The notes under the pieces were generated by a model, which saw nothing but the letters and a program-made list of their open reading frames with translations, was not told where the DNA came from and did no database searches. Below are positions 40,999 through 47,419 of a DNA stretch of 64,000 nucleotides, one piece after another. Position 1 is the first letter of the stretch. Each line of letters opens with the position of its first letter. Position numbers and translations under genes: made by a program. Source of the stretch: Rhodococcus sp. IEGM 1381 (lineage in GTDB: Bacteria; Actinomycetota; Actinomycetes; Mycobacteriales; Mycobacteriaceae); contig NZ_JASHKQ010000002.1 of NCBI RefSeq assembly GCF_030056795.1, forward strand, positions 1-64,000, read 5' to 3'.

Positions 40999-41805
40999 TC
41001 AATTCAATTCCTTTCTGTTGCTTCTGTGTGCGCTCGAATGCGCCTGTTTGCGTCTGCGCTCATGCATGATCCATGCATAATATGCAGTGCCCATGAATGG
41101 TTTCTGCTGTTCATTCATTACCGTTTGTAACCTTTGGCGTAAAGGCCGACGAAAAGTAGAGATGCTCCTCTGTGGGGTCGTGGCGTCTCCTCGGAAAAAC
41201 GCACCCCTATACATCGATGCATGGTTATTCATTGGCCTGCATGAAGCTGATGTGTCCATTCGTTTCCATGCATGGCCATTCATTGCACCCGTGCGCCTGT
41301 ACTGAATGGCATACGACATAAGTCCAACGATTCGATCTGTTGATTCATGCATGAGACCTAGAGACGTATTGCATTCACTGCACAGCAATCCTCTTACACA
41401 ATCCCCGCATGAGTACGCTGAGCTACAGCAATCGTGATCGTGATCTATGTTCAATGTCCCAACCTCTGACTCCGGTCTATTGCACGCATAACATCGGCTA
41501 TCGCTATTCGAGTAGAGCGAACGGTAACGCTCAAGATCGATATTGTATCGACGTAAGCGTTTGTTGATCTTCTCCATCTCTCTACGTTCTTCTGACCATT
41601 GAGCACGCTGCATCTGCTTAGCTATGCGCTTGTTCTCACGCTTCTGTTCAATTGTCAGTAGTTCTCGTGTAGATTTTGTGTATCGGTTCAAGCTGTAATC
41701 ACGATGACAGTCCTTGCACCAGTAGGACAATCCATCTTTGCTGTTGCCCTTGTGAAAGCTATCCAATCCTTTCGTCCCTTTGCATTTTGTACACTGCTTC
41801 ATCAT
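40999..41805 (-). CDS. Zinc module plus endonuclease VII-like protein
   Basis: A 268-residue protein. Residues 2-35 are the recurring Cys4 module (MMKQCTKCKGTKGLDSFHKG, then YWCKDCHRDYSLN). After a basic helix, residues 100-160 match endonuclease VII: RCYACNRPE, LNIDHDHDCC, then CGDCVRGLLCSECNTSLGLM. The last 100 residues are rich in Arg, Met, His and Ser, with no known fold. The ATG directly follows the stop of the 45-residue gene. It may trim branched DNA before packaging, as T4 gp49 does. Confidence 0.82.
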   Translation of the reverse strand: MMKQCTKCKGTKGLDSFHKGNSKDGLSYWCKDCHRDYSLNRYTKSTRELLTIEQKRENKRIAKQMQRAQWSEERREMEKINKRLRRYNIDLERYRSLYSNSDSRCYACNRPESEVGTLNIDHDHDCCSSAYSCGDCVRGLLCSECNTSLGLMHESTDRIVGLMSYAIQYRRTGAMNGHAWKRMDTSASCRPMNNHASMYRGAFFRGDATTPQRSISTFRRPLRQRLQTVMNEQQKPFMGTAYYAWIMHERRRKQAHSSAHRSNRKELN

Positions 41806-41943
41806 CTATTCCGGCTCTACCCTTTCTCTCAATGTATTTAATCTATCTTCTAACTCTTCCAACAAAGCTTTAATCTCGTTGGCTCTATCTTTGTTTCTTT
41901 CTATCTTCCCCGCCAAATTGGCTAAATCATCGTCCATCTTCAT
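41806..41943 (-). CDS. 45-residue coiled-coil protein
   Basis: Translation MKMDDDLANLAGKIERNKDR followed by ANEIKALLEELEDRLNTLRE and RVEPE: one charged amphipathic helix with Leu/Ile at heptad spacing. Its ATG overlaps the stop of the HNH gene (ATGA) and its TAG directly precedes the next ATG. Such tight coupling on both sides supports a real gene. The function is unknown; a dimeric adaptor is possible. Confidence 0.75.
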   Translation of the reverse strand: MKMDDDLANLAGKIERNKDRANEIKALLEELEDRLNTLRERVEPE

Positions 41944-42233
41944 TGCTTCATCTTCTCTGCGATGTAATCAGGGGGAAACCAGTCTGGGTTGTACCAGGTA
42001 TTTCTTGTCTCCCCCGCTTCTCTGGCACCTTTAGAGAAGTTGTGCTTGGCACACATTGCAACAAGGTTGTCTTCATCCCAAAACAGCTCGGGATACTTCG
42101 ATGAGGGTCGAACATGATCGACCGTAGTCGCGGGGGTATCACAACCATCGATTGCACACTCATAGCTGTCACGTATGAGAATCTTCTTTGCTAATCGAGA
42201 CCACTTCGCTGAATGGATACGCTTATCGCTCAT
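41940..42233 (-). CDS. HNH endonuclease
   Basis: A 97-residue protein with an HNH core: ECAIDGCDTPATTVDHVRPS, then DEDNLVAMCAKHNFSKGARE. It has Cys pairs and the H-N-H metal residues (DHV, N of DNL, KHN). HNH proteins encoded next to terminase often cooperate with it in cleaving the packaging site of cos-type siphoviruses, so this gene supports cos packaging. It is coupled by ATGA overlaps at both ends. Confidence 0.85.
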   Translation of the reverse strand: MSDKRIHSAKWSRLAKKILIRDSYECAIDGCDTPATTVDHVRPSSKYPELFWDEDNLVAMCAKHNFSKGAREAGETRNTWYNPDWFPPDYIAEKMKQ

Positions 42234-42520
42234 GCGTGCACCACACTAAATGTGCCGATCAAGCCTGCTCTGATGCTCACGTTTATCTTGACGCTATGTC
42301 TCTGCTGTAGCTGTTTGATTAGACCGATGAGTTCAAGCTCTATCTCTTCATCCCCCGCCGAAACGTGAAACGATGCTCTGGCCGTCGACCTGCCGCGATT
42401 CAAGTTGTTCTGACTCTTACAGCATTCTTTGCATCGAGCCTGACGACCATCGTGGTTCTTGTTGCCGATGTAGAAGTCATCCAATGGCTTAGCTTCTTTG
42501 CACCTTGAGCACGTCTTCAT
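42230..42520 (-). CDS. Cys4 zinc-module protein with Ile/Val-rich tail
   Basis: A 96-residue protein. Residues 1-40 are the module MKTCSRCKEAKPLDDFYIGN with ARCKECCKSQNNLN; the rest (IELELIGLIKQLQQRHSVKI, NVSIRAGLIGTFSVVHA) forms a helix and a strand pair and is not recognised. ATG 42520 is preferred because it overlaps the stop of the 35-residue gene (ATGA); a GTG at 42547 gives nine extra residues. Confidence 0.7.
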   Translation of the reverse strand: MKTCSRCKEAKPLDDFYIGNKNHDGRQARCKECCKSQNNLNRGRSTARASFHVSAGDEEIELELIGLIKQLQQRHSVKINVSIRAGLIGTFSVVHA

Positions 42521-42624
42521 TCCTCGATCACCCACTGCATGAGCCACAATCTTTTAGCCGCGCATGAGCAATCATCGAGCCTATGGACTTTGCAACTGAA
42601 CTTCTCAACCTTGACATAGTTCAT
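42517..42624 (-). CDS. 35-residue Cys-containing protein
   Basis: Translation MNYVKVEKFSCKVHRLDDCS followed by CAAKRLWLMQWVIEE. Three cysteines and a His could bind zinc (C-x2-H, then C-x-C). It overlaps both neighbours by 4 bp (ATGA), as do the other genes in this chain, which is the main evidence that it is translated. The function is unknown. Confidence 0.6.
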   Translation of the reverse strand: MNYVKVEKFSCKVHRLDDCSCAAKRLWLMQWVIEE

Positions 42625-42869
42625 TGCTGACCACGCTTACGGGCACGATAAGCCTTCATGTACTCCGCACGTCTGCGTCTGTATTCTGCATCGGTGGAGT
42701 ATCTGGCGTTAGCCTTGTCTTTGATCTTCTGAGCGTTACGCAGGTAATAGTCCCTGTTGTACTCATGCACGCAATCTAGGCAGTATGGGAAACGTCCATC
42801 TGCCAAATCCTTACGGATACTGAAATCTTCATCGAGCTTTGTTTCTCTACACTTACCGCACTTCTTCAT
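42621..42869 (-). CDS. Cys4 zinc-module protein with basic helix
   Basis: An 82-residue protein: module MKKCGKCRETKLDEDFSIRK with FPYCLDCVHEYNRDYY, then a long Arg/Lys/Tyr-rich helix (AEYRRRRAEYMKAYRARKRG). It looks like the N-terminal half of the endonuclease VII-like proteins without the nuclease, so it may be a stripped DNA-binding paralogue. It is first in the chain of six coupled small genes leading to terminase. Confidence 0.7.
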   Translation of the reverse strand: MKKCGKCRETKLDEDFSIRKDLADGRFPYCLDCVHEYNRDYYLRNAQKIKDKANARYSTDAEYRRRRAEYMKAYRARKRGQQ

Positions 42870-42924
42870 TACTTATCCATAATACCATTTTTGAAGATAT
42901 ATTTCTTTTGCTGCGCATAGAAAT

Positions 42925-42965
42925 GACCCCCTGCCGGGCTAAACCAATAAGAGCGGCAGGGGGTC
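42925..42965. terminator. Perfect 12-bp GC-rich hairpin
   Basis: GACCCCCTGCCG and its exact complement around a 17-base loop, in AT-rich surroundings, with only a weak T-run (ATTTCTATG) on the leftward side. It lies in the 271-bp gap between the Prim-Pol gene and the zinc-module genes and may end or attenuate the Prim-Pol transcript. Confidence 0.65.
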
Positions 42966-43005
42966 TGGATTTGATTACTTGAGGTAGGCAATACCGTAAT
43001 CAGAT

Positions 43006-43035
43006 TGAATCATTATGGGAAGTGATTCACCATAA
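43006..43035. other. Interleaved inverted repeats (possible RNA pseudoknot)
   Basis: TGAATCA-TTATGG-GAAG-TGATTCA-CCATAA: the first element pairs with the third (7 bp) and the second with the fourth (6 bp), the order of an H-type pseudoknot. The same bases could instead be two overlapping DNA operators. It is flanked by GC-rich hairpins on both sides. Confidence 0.45.
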
Positions 43036-43055
43036 TTGTATCACTTTATGAAGGT

Positions 43056-43089
43056 GCCCCGCTAAGATGAAGGGTTATCCTAGCGGGGC
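43056..43089. terminator. 9-bp GC-rich hairpin after the Prim-Pol gene
   Basis: GCCCCGCTA and its exact complement around 16 bases, 52 bp after the Prim-Pol stop. There is no clear T-tract, so termination by it is only likely, not certain. Confidence 0.55.
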
Positions 43090-43140
43090 GATGGAACCAA
43101 CAACAATCATTGAAATGTTAGAAACCTAAGTATAGCAAAT

Positions 43141-44676
43141 CTACCAGTCTAATTCTTTCGCTTCTCTATGACATTTCTGAATGAAGTCTTCGAGGCTCAA
43201 TCCATCCCCGCCATTGTCATAGAACCATCTGGTGTACTCGCGTCTGTCTCTGTCGGATATTTCATTAGTTGCGGTGCTAATCACCGTGGTTGCTGTCCTA
43301 GGCTCCGCAGTTGTCGTGTTAAGCACCTCGACCGGATTTGATCGAACCGGCTCAGGCCAAGCATTACGCTCGTCATTGATCTTCATCAGATACTCGTCGT
43401 GATCGAGCACCTTGTTAATTGGCTGGCGCTCCCAACTCAGTTGATAGTTGAAGGGATTCTTATGGCTGCTCCCCGGTTTGTACCCGTTTTCTTTCGGAAC
43501 AATTATGCCCTTGACCAGATGAAGTGACTTCATAATCGCGTTCACGTTCGGCTGTTTCAATCCAAGCTGCTCAGCGACATAGAGCTGTGAGATGGACGGA
43601 GCTAGATCGTTCTGCTCAATCGCTGCTGTCATGATGAACTCGATGACCTGCTGCTGCGCCTGGCCTAGGCCCTTGAGCTGATCGACTCTTTCTCTCCATC
43701 CCATGCAGTAATCGATGATCTGAATGTACATTCCCAGGTCCACATACTGTTTTGCAGACTCTAATTCTTCTTCTACTTCACTTTCTGTCAATCCCCCCGC
43801 CATAGCTGCCGCCTTTAATTCTCCTGTTTCGATCTGCAATGAGACGAACTGACAACTGTAATGCCAAAACATATCTTTTCTCCTACCTTCCTTTGCACCT
43901 TTCATGCTGCTGATTCTGTTCTTTTTGATCCAATCGACCTTCACGTCGAACCCGAGACTGTGGGCACGCTCCAACGCTGACTCTGCCTGCGTCGTGTTTA
44001 ACACGACGCACGATGCCTCATCTACTGCTGTTTCATATACATTCTTACCTACATTCTTACCAATATTCTTACCATCTATTCTTAACGGTAAGGTAGAAGG
44101 AGAAGACTTGATGCAAGGTTTCAAATCAAGATGATTGCGTGAAGCTATCTCCTCAATGGTAAAGACGATCTTGTTGCTCAGTACTTCTCGTGGTGAAACT
44201 TCCGAGTAGAAGTAGCAAAGGCATTTGTCCGCAAGAATGTCATAACCCTTAGTTTGTCCTCTGTAATATCCCCCGCGATTCTCGAACCAGATGTGATGTC
44301 CATTGCTTCGAGCTGTCTTCACGTTGGCGTTCTGCATTGTCTCAGGATCGATGATCGGTGCATCATCGAAGTCAACGGCCCCGAAACCCGACTCTTGGCC
44401 GCATATGACCGCTAGAGCTGCAAACCCGTTCATTAGATAGTTGTTCTCAATGTGCTTCTGATAGTCAACAAAGTATCCATCATCGGATGACCAGCTCACC
44501 AAAGGTTTCTTCTGCCACTTCCCCGGTTCAGTCTGAGTCTCTGTTCCCGGCACGATCCAACCACCATTGATAAGATGCTTTGCCTTTTGCTCTCCAAATA
44601 CTTCAATCGCAATACGCTTGAGTTTTGTTCCATCAATCAGTTCAAAGTTGTCTAACGTTTTTTCTAATGTATTCAT
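43141..44676 (-). CDS. Prim-Pol (bifunctional DNA primase/polymerase) replication protein
   Basis: A 511-residue protein. The N-terminal third is an archaeo-eukaryotic primase-polymerase domain: metal site in FGAVDFDDAPIID (DxD), nucleotide-binding TARSNGHHIWF, then TKGYDILADKCLCYFY. The middle is helical (KGAKEGRRKDMFWHYSCQFV). Residues 340-400 look like a winged helix (ISQLYVAEQLGLKQPNVNAI), suited to binding an origin. No helicase domain is visible, so host DnaB may be recruited. The long palindrome 11 bp upstream of its start is a candidate origin or control site. Confidence 0.82.
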   Translation of the reverse strand: MNTLEKTLDNFELIDGTKLKRIAIEVFGEQKAKHLINGGWIVPGTETQTEPGKWQKKPLVSWSSDDGYFVDYQKHIENNYLMNGFAALAVICGQESGFGAVDFDDAPIIDPETMQNANVKTARSNGHHIWFENRGGYYRGQTKGYDILADKCLCYFYSEVSPREVLSNKIVFTIEEIASRNHLDLKPCIKSSPSTLPLRIDGKNIGKNVGKNVYETAVDEASCVVLNTTQAESALERAHSLGFDVKVDWIKKNRISSMKGAKEGRRKDMFWHYSCQFVSLQIETGELKAAAMAGGLTESEVEEELESAKQYVDLGMYIQIIDYCMGWRERVDQLKGLGQAQQQVIEFIMTAAIEQNDLAPSISQLYVAEQLGLKQPNVNAIMKSLHLVKGIIVPKENGYKPGSSHKNPFNYQLSWERQPINKVLDHDEYLMKINDERNAWPEPVRSNPVEVLNTTTAEPRTATTVISTATNEISDRDRREYTRWFYDNGGDGLSLEDFIQKCHREAKELDW

Positions 44677-44686
44677 GTAGTCCTTC

Positions 44687-44762
44687 TTTCTTTCATATAG
44701 AGAAACCCCCGCGACTAGGACCAGTAGTCACGGGGGCATGATATTCTCTATATCTAAAGAAA
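44687..44762. repeat. Large two-step palindrome before the Prim-Pol gene
   Basis: Inner arms CCCCCGCGACTA (44706-44717) and TAGTCACGGGGG (44725-44736) pair with one mismatch around GGACCAG. Outer AT-rich arms, 44687-44704 and 44744-44762, pair almost fully (TTTCTTT..ATATAGAGAA). Leftward, the inner stem is followed by TTTCTCT, so it may act as an attenuator of the Prim-Pol transcript, or as a replication origin cruciform. Confidence 0.65.
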
Positions 44763-44763
44763 G

Positions 44764-45349
44764 TTTAGTTCGTGCATCCTCTCGCCGCTGGTCCCGGTGG
44801 TTGAAGCTCTGTTATCAGTATAGCAAAAATGCACGCGGGATTTCTGTCGCTCCCCGCGCTTAGGCGTCCATTCGGTGCCTATACCCCTTCAACGCTCGAA
44901 TGCTGCTGAGTGTTCCCGATTTGCCGAATAAATTTGCTTATCTCCTGAGCCGCTGACATGCAGAAACGGTCTCAGATTTATTGTGCCGATCGAGCCTAGC
45001 TGAGGTATGCGCCTGATGCTGTTCTTGGCTTAGCGTCGATCTGAGCGCCTGCCCCACATTTGGGTAATGGCTGATCTTTCTCCATAAAGATTCCAACCGA
45101 TAGCCTGGCTGTTTCATCCATTCTTTCTTTGATGCTCAGAGCCTTTATCAATTCTTTGGTGCGCTAGACGCATCTGCTCGCCTGCTGCGCTACGCTCAAG
45201 GGGAAGACACGGCCTTTGTGCCGGGGCACGAAGATAGTGAGAGCTAATGACCATTGACAGAATCAAAAGAACAATTCATTCAGAACATCTTGGATCGCAT
45301 TGAATACACAGAAGAACTCAGCGCAAAAGTTCAACAACTTCTCAGCTGA
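44764..45349. other. Gene-poor control region between Prim-Pol and integrase
   Basis: About 590 bp without a convincing gene. It holds a 6-bp GC hairpin (CGCGGG 44834-44839 with CCCGCG 44853-44858). It also holds three short ORFs that I cannot confirm: leftward 44996-45121 (41 aa, MDETARLSVGIFMEKDQPLP) and 44938-45117 (59 aa), which overlap in different frames, and rightward 45254-45349 (TTG start, 31 aa, TESKEQFIQNILDRIEYTEE). Promoters, an origin or a very small repressor could lie here. Confidence 0.5.
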
Positions 45350-46675
45350 TCAATCGAACTTCAATTGGTCATGACTGAACCTGACACCTTTACGTGACTG
45401 CTTGACCCCTATTGCCGGAAAGAATTTGCGGATGATTTCACGCTGCACATCGATGTCATCCATATCAAGGAACTTCTGTGGATCTGTGGTGGGTAACTTT
45501 GTCGTAGCTGCCGCCTTGACCAAAGATTCTTTTTTCTTCTTCAAAATCTGATACTGCTTGATGTATTCGGCCATAGGAATGATTTGCTCTGCTCTTGCAT
45601 TGCTCAGAGAATCTATGTCCGCATTGATCGCATCCAATTCGCTGGTGTCCCGTTCAGGCTCCACCTTCGGTAACCGTGCAATAGCTTTGGCTGTCAGTTC
45701 CAATACAAATGCATCGACTTTTGCTGCATTTCGGCTCAAACGGCCGCAACCGCCTTGATTGACCGTACAACGATACGACGGGAACGCTGTCTTACCGCCT
45801 ACCATCCTAGTGTTGCACAATGTGCAGTACAAAATACCGCTCAGAAGATATTTGCGGTTGTGGTCACGGTTTTGCGCGGGATAAGAAGTGAGCTTTTCCA
45901 CCAAAGCCTGATGAGTACTCAAATCCAATATCTTCGGCCATTGTCCATCTGCAACAACTTCGCCATTGAACACCCGCAAACCAGCATAGGCAGGATTGCG
46001 CAAGATTCGTTTGACTTGTTGTGTCATCCACTTGGCACCGTTGAGGCTAGGAATATTTGTCTCGTTCAAAGATCGAGCTATCGAATGAATCGACTTACCT
46101 GCAAGATAATCCTTGGCCATTTTTTTGATGACCTTGGCTTCTGCTGCATCGATCTTTGTTCGGTGCTTGTCCTCATAGCCGTAGAGACGATATCTACCAC
46201 CTAGGACACGACCAGATTGTGCTGCTTGTGTTTTCTGAGCTTTGACACGTTCGGCAATCACGCCACGTTCGTATTGTGCAAGTTCTGCTCTGATTCCCGC
46301 CATGAGCTGACCATCGGGGGTATCGAGAGTGATTACACCCTCCTGCTCGGTATGCAATCGAACGCCATGTTTGCGCAGAAGCTCGTAAAAGAGTTGCAGA
46401 GCGATACGGTCCCGGCTCAAACGATCCGTTTTCCAGACCATGACCACATCGATACCGTTGTCCGATACAGCCGTTTTCAGAGCCTCGAACTGTGGACGCA
46501 CCACACCCGCTTTACCGCTCAGATCGTTGTCTACGAACACATCGACAACGTCGTAACCCTGAGCTGCTGCGAGCTTTCTGCACAACGATTCCTGCCGATC
46601 CACACCCAGAGTGTCCGCGTCATCCTCATCGGTCCTCCGGGCCTTGCTGATACGGCAGTAGATAGCCGCCTTCAT
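45350..46675 (-). CDS. int: Large serine recombinase (phage integrase)
   Basis: A 441-residue serine integrase. The catalytic Ser10 lies in AIYCRISKARR; the resolvase core continues VMVWKTDRLSRDRIALQLFY. Next come the recombinase domain (IARSLNETNIPSLNGAKWMT), the zinc ribbon (CTLCNTRMVGG..YRC..GGC) and a coiled coil (residues 345-390). It performs attP x attB exchange without host factors; excision needs a directionality factor. It should act on the 7-bp core at both ends. It starts 2 bp after the stop of the gene before. Confidence 0.96.
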   Translation of the reverse strand: MKAAIYCRISKARRTDEDDADTLGVDRQESLCRKLAAAQGYDVVDVFVDNDLSGKAGVVRPQFEALKTAVSDNGIDVVMVWKTDRLSRDRIALQLFYELLRKHGVRLHTEQEGVITLDTPDGQLMAGIRAELAQYERGVIAERVKAQKTQAAQSGRVLGGRYRLYGYEDKHRTKIDAAEAKVIKKMAKDYLAGKSIHSIARSLNETNIPSLNGAKWMTQQVKRILRNPAYAGLRVFNGEVVADGQWPKILDLSTHQALVEKLTSYPAQNRDHNRKYLLSGILYCTLCNTRMVGGKTAFPSYRCTVNQGGCGRLSRNAAKVDAFVLELTAKAIARLPKVEPERDTSELDAINADIDSLSNARAEQIIPMAEYIKQYQILKKKKESLVKAAATTKLPTTDPQKFLDMDDIDVQREIIRKFFPAIGVKQSRKGVRFSHDQLKFD

Positions 46676-46677
46676 CG

Positions 46678-47115
46678 CTACTGATCTTTCTTCTTCGGAA
46701 CCTGGCGGTCTGACACCTGAGGCTTACGAACAAAACCGTCCACAACGTTGTTATCCTGGTCAACGATGTCCGTGTAGGTATCACCGGTAGTCGGGTCCGT
46801 GATTTCGGTTAGCTGCTCTGCGTTGTGCTCGATCGGTTCACGCTTGCCCAACAGGTCCGCGAAGTCAGGAAAATGTTCGGCAAATTCGGTCTCTTGTGAT
46901 GTTGCAGGCTTGAACACAAGGACGGTGCTCTGAGTCTGCTCGCTGGAACGGTCCTCGATGGTGACCATCAAATATCCGTGGTCAACCTGTTTGTAAGAGA
47001 CAGTTGACCCACCACCTGCGGCGTAGACCAGAAGTTCCAACGCTTGAGCCTCTGTGATGATGTCGCGGCCCCAGAACGTCGGGGCAGAGGTTGTGGTGGT
47101 CACGTAGACGGGCAT
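46678..47115 (-). CDS. Unknown protein co-transcribed with the integrase
   Basis: A 145-residue protein (MPVYVTTTTSAPTFWGRDII) with a good RBS (AGGGAG) and 2 bp of space to int. The first half has helix and strands (ITEAQALELLVYAAGGGSTV, DHGYLMVTIEDRSSEQTQST); the tail is acidic, then basic (RQVPKKKDQ). No HTH is visible, so a classical repressor is not supported. As the first gene inside the attachment site it may be an excision factor or regulator; that is inference. GC is higher than in the rest of the element. Confidence 0.65.
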   Translation of the reverse strand: MPVYVTTTTSAPTFWGRDIITEAQALELLVYAAGGGSTVSYKQVDHGYLMVTIEDRSSEQTQSTVLVFKPATSQETEFAEHFPDFADLLGKREPIEHNAEQLTEITDPTTGDTYTDIVDQDNNVVDGFVRKPQVSDRQVPKKKDQ

Positions 47116-47163
47116 GTTGGCACTCCCTAGTTCGGATGCCCACGTTTTCGCAGGTCATCACGT

Positions 47164-47189
47164 TGGTCAATGTATGTTTTGATTGACCA
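47164..47189. promoter_or_regulatory. 8-bp inverted repeat next to the right attachment core
   Basis: TGGTCAAT and its exact complement ATTGACCA, 10 bases apart, end 4 bases before the core at 47194. It lies on the phage side of the junction, where an integrase arm-like or promoter site would be expected. Confidence 0.5.
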
Positions 47190-47191
47190 TA

Positions 47192-47413
47192 CTAGTGCTT
47201 GAGCGCCCCGCTCATGTATCCGAAATTGGCAGGCGTGCCGAAGAGGAAACCGTCGGCATCGAGCACATCCGGGACTGTCGCGCCGAGAGCAGGCACACTG
47301 CGCACGTCCACCCCGGTGATCTCGGGATCACGCGCACCGGCGAGAACGGCCTCGAGCAACTCGCGAGTGAGCGGGCTCGGAGTGTGATGAACGACCAGCA
47401 GAGTACGCGCCAT
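47192..47413 (-). pseudogene. Flavodoxin/NAD(P)H-FMN-reductase-like gene, 5' half (cut by the prophage)
   Basis: MARTLLVVHHTPSPLTRELL starts a flavodoxin-like fold; LLVVHHTPSPLTREL is the FMN-phosphate loop and GFLFGTPANFGYMSGALKH the flavin-ring loop. The frame runs into a phage-supplied TAG right after the core, giving 73 residues instead of about 150. The remaining half lies at 27708-27469. It is third in the dapB operon, 6 bp after the TPR-like gene, so the truncated product may still be made but should be inactive. Confidence 0.9.
47194..47200. repeat. Right attachment site core
   Basis: AGTGCTT, the second copy of the 7-bp core (first at 27702-27708). Phage sequence lies on its left and the host flavodoxin-like gene on its right. 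Phage bases next to the core form an imperfect palindrome when both ends are joined (CATAG-AAGCACT-AGTATG). Confidence 0.85.
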
Positions 47414-47419
47414 CGACCG

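Larger units (their letters stand above)
27702..47200. mobile_element. 19.5-kb integrated siphovirus-like element (small prophage or satellite)
   Basis: Bounded by a 7-bp repeat AGTGCTT at both ends, inside a flavodoxin-like gene. GC is plainly lower than in the flanks, AT-rich codons prevail, and gene direction is uniform (leftward) from integrase to tail. Modules in order of transcription are integration, replication, zinc/HNH small genes, packaging, head, tail and endonuclease VII. Lysis genes, a recognisable repressor and a helicase are not seen. The size is close to the smallest known siphoviruses of Rhodococcus and Arthrobacter; that relation is from memory and needs a search. Confidence 0.93.

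Noticed and set aside
42126..42133. GCGGGGGT on the + strand as an opposite-orientation copy of the octamer
   Set aside because: It differs at the last base from GCGGGGGA, so it is not counted as an exact reverse copy, though it weakens a strict orientation rule for the shorter core.
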